Below are positions 27,226 through 36,731 of a stretch of DNA of 64,000 bases, piece by piece. Under the pieces are notes generated by a model. That model was not told where the DNA came from. It saw nothing but the letters and a program-made list of their open reading frames with translations, and ran no database searches. The number at the start of each line of letters is the position of its first letter. The stretch's first letter is position 1. The position numbers were made by a program, and so were the translations under genes. The stretch is from the NCBI GenBank assembly GCA_017445115.1, contig JAFSUU010000101.1:1-64000 (forward strand), written 5' to 3'. The stretch comes from Clostridia bacterium (GTDB lineage Bacteria; Bacillota_A; Clostridia; Oscillospirales; CAG-272).

Positions 27226-29346
27226 TTGAAAAAAGTTATAAGAATTCTCGTCTTTCTGGTTCTCCTCGTGATGGTGCTGACAACGGCGTCATCCGCTTCC
27301 ACCGCGTACTCGACGTACACGTACTCGTCGGACGGCTACGTTCTTCTGTCGCCTGACGCTTACGTGCCGGACAGCACTTACACCGGATTCGGCAAACCGG
27401 TCGATATATTCGCCGACAGCGATAACAACGTCTACGTCGTTGACTCCGCGGCGGGCGTCGCCGGTGGCGTTTACATCTACGATCCGTATTTCAACCTCAC
27501 CGGATTCATCTACGGATTTATAAACGAACAGGGCGTTGCCGACACTTTCTCGGGACCGAACGGCGTATTTGTTACCGATAAATATATATACGTCTGCGAC
27601 ACGGGCAACTCGAGAATAGTGATGTTCGATAAGAACACGCACGAGTTCTTAAAAGTCGTTCCGAAGCCGGTCTCCAACCTGTTCGACGAGGACGCGATCT
27701 ACAGTCCCGTCGCTCTCGCGGTCGACGAATACGGAAGAATGTTCATCGTATCGTCCACGACTTACGAAGGTATCATCGTAATGAGCGACAACGGAGACTT
27801 CTACGGCTTCATCGGAGCGCAGAAGACTTCTTCGGCGAGCGGTATCAGCGCTTTCCTTGAAAAGCTCGGACTCAAGGACAAGGACGCCGACGAGAACATT
27901 TCAAAAGAGTATAACAACATAACGATCGACTCCGATAACTTTATATACGTCACGATCAACACGCTGAAGGAAAGCGATCAGCAGAACGCCATCACAAGCA
28001 AGGACGGCACGTACGCTCCCGTTAAGAAATTCAACGCGTCCGGTCTTGACGTGCTCAACAGAAACGGATTTTTCGCTCCTTCCGGAGAGGTCAAGGTCTC
28101 AACGTCGAAGACAGACCAGATAACAGGTCCGTCGTCAATCACCGACGTCGCGGTCGGTCCCGAGGGAACGTGGTCCATCGTTGACCAGAAGAGATCCAAG
28201 ATATTCACCTACGACTTTGAAGGCAATCTGCTCTTCGCGTTCGGTGATAAGCTCGGAAATCAGAGGGGCAATATAAACAGGATAGCCGCATTCTGCTACC
28301 AGGGCGACAACCTTCTCGTCGTCGACTCCTCGTCAAGCAGCATCACTTCGTTCAGAAGGACCGAATACGGCGATATACTGATAAACGCCCTTCGCAACCA
28401 GAACGAGAGAAACTACGATACAGCCGTTGAAGACTGGCAGGAGATCCTGAAGAGAAACAACAACTTCGACATCGCCTACATCGGCATCGGCAAAGCGCTT
28501 GCGCGTGACGGAGATTACTCCCAGGCTATGGAATACTTCAAGTATTCTCACGAGCAGGGCGGCAGATACGCCTCCGCATACAAGCAGGTCCGTAAGGAAT
28601 GGGCGTCGAAATACTTCGTCGTCATTCCGATAGTCGTCGTGGTGTTCCTCGTGGCGATAACGCTCTTCTTCGGATACGCCGGAAAGGTGAACAAGAGGGC
28701 GTCGCTCAAGGTCGGCACCAAGTCGATAGGGGAGGAGATACTTTACGCCTTCCACATCATGGTCCATCCGTTCGACGGATTCTGGGACCTCAAGCATGAG
28801 AAGCGCGGCAGCGTACGAAGCGCGTTCATCATACTTCTGATCGTAGTCGCGTCGTTCGCATACCAGTCTCTCGGAACGGGCTACATCTTCAACCAGGAAG
28901 GCACAAAAGGCTACGACGGCATTTACTCGACGATAATCTCGGTAGTCATCCCGATAATGCTTTGGGTAGTTGCGAACTGGTGTCTCACGACGCTGTTCGA
29001 CGGCGAAGGCAATTTCAGCGACATCTTCGTCGCGACCTGCTACTCGCTCATCCCGCTTCCGCTCTTCATAATCCCGTCCACAATGCTCTCGAACGTACTC
29101 GTCCCCGACGAGGAGGGCATCATAACCACGCTGATGGCTATAGGATGGCTCTGGACCGGAATGCTTCTGTACTTCGGAATGATGACCACGCACGGTTATT
29201 CGTTCTTCAAAAACCTTGTCACGGTAATAGCAACGATACTCGGCATGGCGATAATCATGTTCCTCGCGATACTCTTCTTCGTGCTGATGTCAAAACTCTA
29301 CAACCTGTTCTCGCAGCTGTTCGTAGAGATCAGCTTCCGAACGTAA
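27226..29346 (+). CDS. NHL-propeller/TPR/Yip1-domain membrane protein
   Basis: A 706-residue protein starting with TTG 8 nt after GAGGGGGG. A signal-like first helix is followed by a beta-propeller of NHL type (~50-380; units such as PVDIFADSDNNVYVVDSAAG and KYIYVCDTGNSRIVMFDKN). A short TPR-like pair follows (~395-445, ARDGDYSQAMEYFKYSHEQG), then a membrane helix near 468-490. The C-terminal Yip1 domain (~500-700) has about five helices. The propeller is expected outside the cell. Similar NHL-Yip1 proteins are recalled next to DUF5696 and ABC permease genes in other Firmicutes, but their function is unknown. Confidence 0.82.
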   Translation: MKKVIRILVFLVLLVMVLTTASSASTAYSTYTYSSDGYVLLSPDAYVPDSTYTGFGKPVDIFADSDNNVYVVDSAAGVAGGVYIYDPYFNLTGFIYGFINEQGVADTFSGPNGVFVTDKYIYVCDTGNSRIVMFDKNTHEFLKVVPKPVSNLFDEDAIYSPVALAVDEYGRMFIVSSTTYEGIIVMSDNGDFYGFIGAQKTSSASGISAFLEKLGLKDKDADENISKEYNNITIDSDNFIYVTINTLKESDQQNAITSKDGTYAPVKKFNASGLDVLNRNGFFAPSGEVKVSTSKTDQITGPSSITDVAVGPEGTWSIVDQKRSKIFTYDFEGNLLFAFGDKLGNQRGNINRIAAFCYQGDNLLVVDSSSSSITSFRRTEYGDILINALRNQNERNYDTAVEDWQEILKRNNNFDIAYIGIGKALARDGDYSQAMEYFKYSHEQGGRYASAYKQVRKEWASKYFVVIPIVVVVFLVAITLFFGYAGKVNKRASLKVGTKSIGEEILYAFHIMVHPFDGFWDLKHEKRGSVRSAFIILLIVVASFAYQSLGTGYIFNQEGTKGYDGIYSTIISVVIPIMLWVVANWCLTTLFDGEGNFSDIFVATCYSLIPLPLFIIPSTMLSNVLVPDEEGIITTLMAIGWLWTGMLLYFGMMTTHGYSFFKNLVTVIATILGMAIIMFLAILFFVLMSKLYNLFSQLFVEISFRT

Positions 29347-29369
29347 GGAAAGGAGGATAATATAATAAA

Positions 29370-32318
29370 ATGAATAAAATCATAAAATCGTTATCTATCT
29401 TCCTTGCCCTTGTATTTGTCTTCGGCGCGGCGCCGGTCTTTATGACTCAGGACGCATCCGCGGCTTATTCCGACCGCGTCGACGAAAAAGGCAATCCGCT
29501 GATAAATTACTTTACACAGCAGTATTTCACAGACGAAGACAAACTCGCCGATATGACGCTTTACAAGACGCAGAACGGTTACGCGATCTACGTCGAGGAG
29601 TACACGGGCGAGGTCGCGTTCCGCGATCTCGAAACGGGAGACACGATCTTCTCGAACCCGTACGATATCGGCATCCCCGGAAACGCCAACTCCAGATCCG
29701 TCAAGGAACAGCTTCTGTCCCAAATAGTTCTGACTTACAAAGACAACGGCATTCCCAAGACGATGTACTCTTACTCGCAGGCGGCAACGCGCGGTCAGAT
29801 CACCGTCAAGAACATCAAAAACGGCGTTCGTATGGAATACGCGATCGGTGAGATCATGGTCACCCGTCTCGTTCCGAGAAGGATCTCAAAGGAACGTTTC
29901 GAGACGATGATACTCGAGCACATCACGAACGACCACGACAGAGAGAGACTCGAGAGCTTCTATCAGCTCTACGACAGCAAAGACAAATCGCTGACAGAGA
30001 CTCAGGCGAAAGAGATCGAGGCAAAATATCCTATCACAAGGAAGATCCCGATCTACGTCTGCTCGACGGACATCACGTCGAACGAGCTCAAAGAGCTGGA
30101 ACGCATAATCAAAGCGTACTGCGCCGAGTTCTATACGCTCGACGATATGGAGCAGGACCACTCCGATACCGACTTCGTCGGCATCGACGTCGCGCCCGCG
30201 TGCTTCAGAATGGCGCTTGAGTACACGATCGAGGAAGACGGACTCAGCGTCAGACTTCCCGCGAACGGCATCCGTTTCGACGAGTCGAACTACAAGCTGA
30301 ACACCGTCAGCATCCTTCCGTATATGGGAGCGGGCAACACGAACTATTCGGGTTACACGTTCATTCCGGACGGCTCCGGCGCGCTTGTCGACTTTGAGAC
30401 GGTCAACGGTCAGAGCAACACGATCTCAGGACAGATCTACGGCTCCGACTACGCGTACATCACGATCTCGAGCGGTCAGTACCGCCACGAGCAGACGATG
30501 AGATACCCCGTGTTCGGCAACATAATGCAGAGCAGAAGCGGCTCGGGCTCCGGCGGAAACGTCGGGTTCGTCGCGATCATCACCGAAGGCGACTCCATGG
30601 CGGACGTCGTAGCGGTGACCGAGGGACTCATCCACAAATACAGTTACGTTTTCGCGAGATTCACACCGCGTCCGTACGACACCTACAACCTCGCCGCGTC
30701 GGTTGAAAACGCAAAGAGCGCGGAACATACGGTCGAGTCAAAGAGAAAGTATTCCGGCAGTTACGTCATCAAATACAAGCTGCTCTCCGACCGCAAGAAA
30801 GCGGGCGCAAAGAATTATGAGTGCTCGTACGTCGGCATGGCAAAGGTATACAGAGACTACCTGCAGAGCATCGGCGCGCTCACAAAGATAACGGAAGCCG
30901 AAAAAGACGTGCCGCTCTACATCGAGACTTTCGGCTCGATCAAATCGGATTCCACGTTCCTCTCGTTCCCCGTAAAGGTGGACAAAGAGCTGACGACGTT
31001 TGAGGACGTCATCAAAATATACGACGACCTCGCCGGCAAGGGCGTGACAAACATCAACTTCAAGCTCACCGGATATGCAAACGGAGGACTTGATTCAACG
31101 TATCCCGCAAAGGTCAAATGGGTATCGGCGCTCGGCGGCAGCTCGGGTTTTGCCGATCTGAAAGATTACGCCGCGGAAAAGAACTTCGGCATCTATCCCG
31201 ACTTCGACTTTGCGTACGTCTCCTCGACGTCGTTCTTCGACGGATTCAGCGAGAGGACGGACGCGGTCAAGACGATAGACGGCCGTTACACTTCGAGAAA
31301 GTATTACGACTCCGCGACACAGCAGCTTGAAAACGACTACGCGAAAGCGATCTCGTCTTCGAGATACCCGTATTTCGCAGAGAAGTTCAAAGAGAGCTAT
31401 TCCGAATACGGACTGAACGCGGTCTCCGCGTCAACTCTCGGAACGACGCTCAACTCCGACTTCGACACGAGCGATCCTTACAACAGAGAGGACTCCAAAA
31501 AGTTCACCTCCGAATTCCTCGCAACGCTCAAAGAGGAATACGGCAGCGTTATGACGGACGGCGGTAACGCGTACACGCTTCCTTACGTCAGCCACGTCAT
31601 CGACGTCTCCACGGACAGCAGCAACTATAAGCTCGCTACCCGCACGGTTCCTTTCGCGGGATTCGTGCTCCACGGATTCGTGAACTTCTCCGGCAGCGCT
31701 CTCAATATGGAGGGCGACGTCGATTACACGCTCCTCAAGGCGATAGAGAACGGCGCTTCGATCTACTTCACGCTCGCTTATGAGAATATAAACGAGCTGA
31801 AGGAATCCGACGTTTACAACAAGTACTATTCCGTAGGCTACGACGTCTGGAAGGACGAGATCGTGAACCTCTACGGAAAAGTGAACGACGCGCTGTCGGG
31901 CGTTCAGACGTCTCTCATCGACGGCCATTCGTTCCTCGAAGGATTCAGAGTCCCGAGCGAAGCTCAGCGCGCCGCCGACAAAGCGGATGCCGAGCGTCAG
32001 CAGGCGGAGCTTGACAAAGCCGCGGAAGAGGCTGCAAAGAGAGAAGAGCTCGACCGCAAGCTTGCCGAGAGAAAAGGAGTCACATACGTGCCTCCGAAGA
32101 GCACCGGCACGGGCAAAGTCACGGACTATTCGATGACCGCCGACGACGGTACCGAGTACAGCGCTAATCCGAAGTACCGGCTGAACGACGGAACGATAGT
32201 AAAAGTTCAATACGACAACGGGACCGAGATCTACATCAACTACAACGCGTTCGACGTTGTCGTAACAGACGAGGGCAAGACCTTCTCGATAGGCGCTCTC
32301 AACTATACTAAGAGATAA
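29370..32318 (+). CDS. DUF5696 domain secreted protein
   Basis: A 982-residue secreted protein with signal peptide ending near TQDASAAY and no lipobox. The body matches my recollection of DUF5696 proteins: a beta-rich N-terminal half with GYTFIPDGSGALVDFETVNG around residue 330, and a C-terminal half that looks like an alpha/beta barrel (LTGYANGGLDSTYPAKVKWV; FGIYPDFDFAYV). A charged coiled coil (~870-905) and a short beta tail end the protein. A glycoside-hydrolase-like barrel is possible but no catalytic pair was identified. AAGGAGG lies 13 nt upstream of the ATG, rather far. It sits between the two permease pairs. Confidence 0.8.
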   Translation: MNKIIKSLSIFLALVFVFGAAPVFMTQDASAAYSDRVDEKGNPLINYFTQQYFTDEDKLADMTLYKTQNGYAIYVEEYTGEVAFRDLETGDTIFSNPYDIGIPGNANSRSVKEQLLSQIVLTYKDNGIPKTMYSYSQAATRGQITVKNIKNGVRMEYAIGEIMVTRLVPRRISKERFETMILEHITNDHDRERLESFYQLYDSKDKSLTETQAKEIEAKYPITRKIPIYVCSTDITSNELKELERIIKAYCAEFYTLDDMEQDHSDTDFVGIDVAPACFRMALEYTIEEDGLSVRLPANGIRFDESNYKLNTVSILPYMGAGNTNYSGYTFIPDGSGALVDFETVNGQSNTISGQIYGSDYAYITISSGQYRHEQTMRYPVFGNIMQSRSGSGSGGNVGFVAIITEGDSMADVVAVTEGLIHKYSYVFARFTPRPYDTYNLAASVENAKSAEHTVESKRKYSGSYVIKYKLLSDRKKAGAKNYECSYVGMAKVYRDYLQSIGALTKITEAEKDVPLYIETFGSIKSDSTFLSFPVKVDKELTTFEDVIKIYDDLAGKGVTNINFKLTGYANGGLDSTYPAKVKWVSALGGSSGFADLKDYAAEKNFGIYPDFDFAYVSSTSFFDGFSERTDAVKTIDGRYTSRKYYDSATQQLENDYAKAISSSRYPYFAEKFKESYSEYGLNAVSASTLGTTLNSDFDTSDPYNREDSKKFTSEFLATLKEEYGSVMTDGGNAYTLPYVSHVIDVSTDSSNYKLATRTVPFAGFVLHGFVNFSGSALNMEGDVDYTLLKAIENGASIYFTLAYENINELKESDVYNKYYSVGYDVWKDEIVNLYGKVNDALSGVQTSLIDGHSFLEGFRVPSEAQRAADKADAERQQAELDKAAEEAAKREELDRKLAERKGVTYVPPKSTGTGKVTDYSMTADDGTEYSANPKYRLNDGTIVKVQYDNGTEIYINYNAFDVVVTDEGKTFSIGALNYTKR

Positions 32319-32331
32319 GGAGGACGGAAAA

Positions 32332-33306
32332 GTGGCATTTCAGTTACCTTCGTTAAAAGGTAAGGGAAAATCGAAGAAGGCCGGCGACGTTAAAGAGCGT
32401 CACCGGATAGCTTCTCTCGATAAAAAGAAAGCAAGAGCCGGATGGTTTTTCGTTCTTCCTTTCATAGTCGGTTTCTTACTGATATATATCCCGATAATCT
32501 GGCAGTCCCTCCAGTACAGCTTCAGCAAGATCAACTACATTCAGGGCGGTTCGTACGTTCCCGAGAACGTAATGTTCGACAACTACAAATACGCTCTGGA
32601 AGACGAAAACTTCGTAAACAATCTTCTCGACAGCCTGAAGAGCCTTCCGCTTGAAATAATCGCGATCCTGTTCTTCTCGCTGTTCGTCGCGATCCTTCTC
32701 AACCAGAAGATGGTGGGAAGAGCGGCGTTCCGTGCGATATTCTTCGTGCCTGTCATACTCGCGACCGGTCTTATCTCATACATTGACACTCTGACCGGAA
32801 ACGCCGCCAACACGGCGAACGCAATCGCGACCGGCAGTGCCACGACGGCGATCGTATCGGCGGACGACATAAAAGGTCTGTTCTCCAATATGATCGTCGG
32901 AAGCGAGCTTGTCGAATATGTTATGGGACTTGTAAACAGCATATTCGACATAGTAAACCGCTCGGGCGTTCAGATGCTCATATTCCTCGCGGGACTTCAG
33001 AGTATTTCACCGTCCGTTTACGAATCCTGCGAGATGGAAGGCGCCTCCGCATGGGAGACCTTCTGGAAGATAACGCTTCCGATGATAAGCCCGATGATAC
33101 TCGTCAACTTCGTTTATACGCTGATAGACTCGTTCACGGCGGAATCGAACAAGGTCATGTCGTATATCTCGACGGTATACGATACGAGCGGAGGTATGGT
33201 GCGCGCGTCGGCGATGTCGTGGTTCTACTTCCTCGTCGTCATCGTTGCGGTCGCTATCCTCGGCGTGATCGTCGGCAGACTGGTGTTCTACCAGAGAAGA
33301 GACTGA
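32332..33306 (+). CDS. Sugar ABC transporter permease, MalF-type (second pair)
   Basis: A 324-residue permease with GTG start 8 nt after AAGGAGG. The first helix is WFFVLPFIVGFLLIYIPIIW. The EAA loop is divergent: YESCEMEGASAWETFWKIT then LP, with Glu-Met-Glu where Val-Asp is usual. An extra segment of about 50 residues (~160-210, Ala/Thr-rich then VSADDIKGLFSNMIVGSELV) lies in an extracytoplasmic loop; it is absent from the first-pair permease. It follows DUF5696 by 13 bp and pairs with the next gene. Confidence 0.9.
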   Translation: MAFQLPSLKGKGKSKKAGDVKERHRIASLDKKKARAGWFFVLPFIVGFLLIYIPIIWQSLQYSFSKINYIQGGSYVPENVMFDNYKYALEDENFVNNLLDSLKSLPLEIIAILFFSLFVAILLNQKMVGRAAFRAIFFVPVILATGLISYIDTLTGNAANTANAIATGSATTAIVSADDIKGLFSNMIVGSELVEYVMGLVNSIFDIVNRSGVQMLIFLAGLQSISPSVYESCEMEGASAWETFWKITLPMISPMILVNFVYTLIDSFTAESNKVMSYISTVYDTSGGMVRASAMSWFYFLVVIVAVAILGVIVGRLVFYQRRD

Positions 33307-33323
33307 GGAGGGAGGTGTAAGAT

Positions 33324-34376
33324 ATGAATAAAGAAGTAACTCCTACGGTCGTAAAACGCGAGAGCAAAAATTCGATAAGAGTCGAATTTGACAGAACTCC
33401 GCTTTTCGACAGGATCAGGGCAAAATTCTTCACGACGTACTTCCTTCAGAGAGTCGTCTGGTATTTGTTCAGACTTCTTCTCCTGATAGGTATAGCGTAC
33501 ATCATCCTCTATCCGTTCATCTCCAAGATCTCCGCTTCGTTCATGAGTCCTTCGGACTTTGACGACGTAACGGTCAGCCTTATTCCGAGAAGCCCGACGC
33601 TTGACACGTACAAGGCGATAATCACGGAAAACGGATACTTCTCCGCGCTCGGCAACACGCTGGTGCTCGCGGGATCCTGCGCGATCCTCCAGACCTTCGT
33701 CTGCTGCGTCATCGGATACGGATTTGCAAAGTTCAAATTCAAGGGCAACAAGCTTCTGTTCGCACTCGTCATCTTCACGATGATCGTGCCTCACTCAACG
33801 CTCAAGCTCGCGCTCCAGTTTGAATTCAGAAACTTTGATATCCTCGGCATATTCAACTTCCTCGGAGGAGGTGCGATCGAAGGGATCAATATCCTCGACG
33901 AGACGTACATAAGACTCACTAATACGTACTGGCCGCTGTGGATACTCTCCGCTACGGGACTTGCGTTCAAGAACGGACTTTATATCTATATGTTCCGCCA
34001 GTACTTCAAAGGCGTTCCGGATGAACTTGAAGAATCCGCGTACGTCGACGGCTCGGGCGTTTTCAGGACGTTCATTACGATCATCCTGCCAATGACGATA
34101 CCGATGCTTGTCACGGTCTTTATGTTCTCGTTCTCGTGGCAGTGGACAGACAGCTTCTACACCAAGATATTCTTCTCGTCCGGCACCTCTCTGATGAGAA
34201 ATATCATCGCGATCCCGAGGACGATAGACACGAGTGTCGCGACCGCGTCCGACCAGTACGCGAACGCGATCTACAACACCTGCGGACTTCTTATCATCGC
34301 GCCTCTGGTGCTGATATACGTCTTCGCGCAGAAGTTTATCATTCAAGGTATCGAGCGCTCCGGTATCACCGGCTAA
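33324..34376 (+). CDS. Carbohydrate ABC transporter permease, MalG-type (second pair)
   Basis: A 350-residue permease, longer than the first-pair MalG homologue, with an extended basic N-terminus (~50 residues) before the first helix (YLFRLLLLIGIAYIILYPFI). The motif FISKISASFMSPSDF is MalG-like. The EAA loop reads ELEESAYVDGSGVFRTFITI followed by ILP. GGAGGG precedes the start. It ends the locus, followed by a strong terminator at 34471-34510. The second pair has no binding protein of its own. Confidence 0.9.
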   Translation: MNKEVTPTVVKRESKNSIRVEFDRTPLFDRIRAKFFTTYFLQRVVWYLFRLLLLIGIAYIILYPFISKISASFMSPSDFDDVTVSLIPRSPTLDTYKAIITENGYFSALGNTLVLAGSCAILQTFVCCVIGYGFAKFKFKGNKLLFALVIFTMIVPHSTLKLALQFEFRNFDILGIFNFLGGGAIEGINILDETYIRLTNTYWPLWILSATGLAFKNGLYIYMFRQYFKGVPDELEESAYVDGSGVFRTFITIILPMTIPMLVTVFMFSFSWQWTDSFYTKIFFSSGTSLMRNIIAIPRTIDTSVATASDQYANAIYNTCGLLIIAPLVLIYVFAQKFIIQGIERSGITG

Positions 34377-34427
34377 AACTCGGTAGAACGGCAATGACCC
34401 GAATGATCAAAGGTATATCCGCAAACC

Positions 34428-34457
34428 GTAGGGCACGATGCCCGCATCGTGCCGTGA
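34428..34457. repeat. Short intergenic palindrome
   Basis: GGCACGATGC and GCATCGTGCC form a near-perfect inverted repeat (34432-34453) just before the terminator. Its form resembles short GTAGGGCAC-type palindromes recalled from other Clostridia genomes. Confidence 0.45.
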
Positions 34458-34470
34458 CAGTGAAAACAAA

Positions 34471-34510
34471 AAAAGCGTTTACGGTCCAAGCCGTAAACGC
34501 TTTTCTTTTG
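34471..34510. terminator. Bidirectional terminator of the uptake locus and the 34526-35122 gene
   Basis: AAAAGCGTTTACGG (34471-34484) pairs with CCGTAAACGCTTTT (34491-34504), then TCTTTTG. The minus strand side also ends in T-rich sequence. Confidence 0.92.
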
Positions 34511-34525
34511 TTATAAAAATAATTA

Positions 34526-35122
34526 TTAATCTTCTTCCTCTTCGTCTTCCGCATTTTTCTTTTCTTCCTTGTTCAGCTTATTAAGGCGAGCGGCTTCAAT
34601 GAAAAAGCCTCTGAGGTCGCGGTCGGGTTCGATCACAAGACCGAGCTTTGAAGAATTATCAAGCTCGAATATCAGAAGGAGCGATTCGGGAGGCGAGATC
34701 GTCACGGTGTAGTAGAAGAGCGTCATTTTGCCAAAACTCTTTATATACTTCCGTCTTTCGGAGTACGTCGCCGGAAGATCCTCTGCCCGAACGAGCGTGC
34801 CGAGGTCGAGCTTTGCGCGGTTCGTATCGACGCCGCTTGCGAACCGTCTCGAGATCACGAGGTCGAGGTCTCCGGGCATGAGCTCAGAGACGCTCTTTGA
34901 CGGCGCGTCGTCCTTCGGATATACGGTGTAGGTGTACGAGTTCAGCCTTTTGATAATGAAGTATGCCGCAAACGACAGGAACACGACGGCAGACGCCTGG
35001 ACGATCGCCCGTCCTTTCGTGTAGTATTGCGTTCCGAGAAAGAAGAGAACCGCCGCCGCTGCCGTGAGCACGAGAGATGCGACGAGCGCGGTCTTGTTCT
35101 TTTGCTGTGGAGTGTATTTCAT
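34526..35122 (-). CDS. Uncharacterised two-helix membrane protein
   Basis: A 198-residue protein whose family I do not recognise. Two membrane helices lie near the N-terminus (TALVASLVLTAAAAVLFFLG and IVQASAVVFLSFAAYFIIKR), separated by a short loop. The remaining ~130 residues are soluble and probably cytoplasmic, with a beta-rich section (KMTLFYYTVTISPPESLLLI). The tail is strongly acidic (KNAEDEEEED). The arrangement resembles PH-like membrane proteins, but this is only an impression. It lies downstream of rpmF in the same direction, separated from it by a terminator. Confidence 0.7.
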   Translation of the reverse strand: MKYTPQQKNKTALVASLVLTAAAAVLFFLGTQYYTKGRAIVQASAVVFLSFAAYFIIKRLNSYTYTVYPKDDAPSKSVSELMPGDLDLVISRRFASGVDTNRAKLDLGTLVRAEDLPATYSERRKYIKSFGKMTLFYYTVTISPPESLLLIFELDNSSKLGLVIEPDRDLRGFFIEAARLNKLNKEEKKNAEDEEEED

Positions 35123-35156
35123 AACAAATAAAGATGGAGCCGAGGTGAAAAGTCCC

Positions 35157-35218
35157 GAAAAAAAGCGTAAGGTCGCATCTGTCGTGCGACCTCTACTGCA
35201 TAAGCAATTTTACGCTTC
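35157..35218 (-). terminator. Terminator of yceD-rpmF, overlapping the rpmF stop codon
   Basis: On the minus strand, AAGCGTAA (which contains the last codon and stop of rpmF) can pair with TTACGCTT, enclosing an inner GGTCGCA/TGCGACC hairpin. A run of T follows (TTTTTTT). Confidence 0.7.
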
Positions 35219-35395
35219 TTCCTTTTTGATGATCTCTTTGCCGTCATAGTAACCGCAGTTCGAGCAAACGCGGTGAGCGAGATTGAATTCTCCGCAGTGC
35301 GGGCACTTGACCATCCCGGGTGTTGCAAGCTTCCAAACGTTGCTGCGTCTCTTGTCGCGGCGGGCTTTGGAAGTTTTTCTCTTCGGTACTGCCAT
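35210..35395 (-). CDS. rpmF: 50S ribosomal protein L32
   Basis: A 61-residue basic protein, [20 protein letters not shown] at the start, with the zinc-type pairs [20 protein letters not shown]. This is the C+ form of L32, a component of the large ribosomal subunit. AGGAGG precedes the start. It lies 62 bp downstream of yceD, the usual bacterial order. The stop codon is within the terminator stem. Confidence 0.96.
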   Translation of the reverse strand: MAVPKRKTSKARRDKRRSNVWKLATPGMVKCPHCGEFNLAHRVCSNCGYYDGKEIIKKEEA

Positions 35396-35457
35396 TTTGT
35401 ATCCTCCTGTATCAATTTGAAGCGATTTTCAGCTTCAACCATTTAATTATACATCAA

Positions 35458-35994
35458 CTATTCGAAATTATCAAGTAGTTTTTGTAATTTTTTGAGTCTC
35501 GGGTCGATTTCTTTTTCTTCGCGGCATCCGCAAGGACCGTTTTTGAGGTTCTTTCCGCACTTCGGACAGAGCCCGGGGCAGTCCGCGGAGCAAAGACGGT
35601 AGGGCGGGATGCGAAGCGCGATCTCCTCGACGATCACGCTGTCGAGATCGATCGACGACTCCGAAACGAAGACCACGTCGTCGTAAGTCGGATCGTCCTC
35701 ATATCCCTCGGGCGCTTCGTCCGTGGAGACGGTCTTTTCAAAATCAAAGTCGAGTTCGCACTCAACGTCGTCAAGGCATCTGTCGCAGGGAGCCGTGTAT
35801 TTAAGGCTGACCGAGCAGACGAGCGACATACAGTTGTTCTGATCCCTGACTTCAACGCGGACAAGGCAGGGCGACGTCACTGCAACGTCGTCGGGGAGTA
35901 TTGCGCCGCCCTCGACAGACGCGACGTCAAGGCTGTATTCAAAATCAAGCTTTGCTGCTCTTTTGTTCAGAAGAGCGGTAACGTCGGTTTTCAT
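35458..35994 (-). CDS. yceD: YceD/DUF177 family protein
   Basis: A 178-residue member of the YceD family, which is nearly always encoded directly upstream of rpmF and is implicated in 23S rRNA accumulation. Recognisable parts are the CDRCLDDVECELDFDFEKTV region with its metal-binding-type Cys pair, and the C-terminal LCSADCPGLCPKCGKNLKNG with four more cysteines, typical of Firmicute members. The ATG at 35994 has a GGGAGGAC site upstream. Own consensus promoter at 36028-36056. Confidence 0.92.
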   Translation of the reverse strand: MKTDVTALLNKRAAKLDFEYSLDVASVEGGAILPDDVAVTSPCLVRVEVRDQNNCMSLVCSVSLKYTAPCDRCLDDVECELDFDFEKTVSTDEAPEGYEDDPTYDDVVFVSESSIDLDSVIVEEIALRIPPYRLCSADCPGLCPKCGKNLKNGPCGCREEKEIDPRLKKLQKLLDNFE

Positions 35995-36027
35995 CCTGTC
36001 CTCCCGAGAAAAAGATTCCGAGACTCT

Positions 36028-36056
36028 ATTATATTGAATATCTTGCGGTTTGTCAA
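36028..36056 (-). promoter_or_regulatory. Sigma-A promoter of yceD-rpmF
   Basis: Minus-strand TTGACA (36051-36056), 17 bp, TATAAT (36028-36033): perfect consensus. Confidence 0.92.
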
Positions 36057-36093
36057 GAGTTGAGCCGTTTTTTGCGAAAGAGACGATTTCCTC

Positions 36094-36122
36094 TTGTATG
36101 TCGTACCGAAATTTGATATAAT
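36094..36122 (+). promoter_or_regulatory. Sigma-A promoter of the 36162-38003 operon
   Basis: TTGTAT (36094-36099), 17 bp, TATAAT (36117-36122). Confidence 0.75.
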
Positions 36123-36161
36123 AGTATATCGTAAAGTTCGATGTAATTGTGAGCGGTAAAA

Positions 36162-36725
36162 ATGAAAAAAGTTTTGACTGTAATTTTTCTTTTGATATTC
36201 GCGGTCGCGATCGGCTTCGCTGTCGTCATGATCTCAATTTCGGAGTCAACAAGCGTTCTTGATCTTGTGACGCCGACTGACGCGGTGAAGGCCGCCAACG
36301 CGAGCGGAGGCGAAATCTTCGAGCTTGACCCGGAGATCGCGATTTCATACGACGGTTATATGAGATGTTACACCATCGTGTGGATACCGGAGGCAAAGGA
36401 ACTCCAGGTCTCCGTGAAGAGCAACAACAGCACTTACGAAAAGCTCGGCGCCACCAAAGCCGACGGGTACGACTTCATGCTCTACGACGTCGCGTCGGAG
36501 ACCGAATACAGGACGTACACCGAGGAAAGAGAATACGAGGGAAGATACAGCTATTTCAGACTCGTCTTCGAAGGCGTTGAGTTTGACGAGAACGTGAGCC
36601 TTGAGCTCATAATGTTCCCTAAAGGAAAAGAGACGCCGTACAGCTATTTCATGCTCCACGAGAGCGGGGACGAGCTCAAAACATATAAACTGTCAAAAGA
36701 GGAGATCGCCTTGCTCGGCGAGTGA
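36162..36725 (+). CDS. Uncharacterised membrane-anchored or secreted protein
   Basis: A 187-residue protein I cannot place in a family. It starts with a hydrophobic segment (VLTVIFLLIFAVAIGFAVVM) that may be a signal anchor. The rest is predicted extracellular and beta-rich, with many Tyr and acidic residues (YDVASETEYRTYTEEREYEG) and no cysteines or obvious catalytic motif. It is six bp upstream of the CapA-like lipoprotein gene, so the two are likely co-translated and may act together at the surface. Confidence 0.68.
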   Translation: MKKVLTVIFLLIFAVAIGFAVVMISISESTSVLDLVTPTDAVKAANASGGEIFELDPEIAISYDGYMRCYTIVWIPEAKELQVSVKSNNSTYEKLGATKADGYDFMLYDVASETEYRTYTEEREYEGRYSYFRLVFEGVEFDENVSLELIMFPKGKETPYSYFMLHESGDELKTYKLSKEEIALLGE

Positions 36726-36731
36726 CGTATT

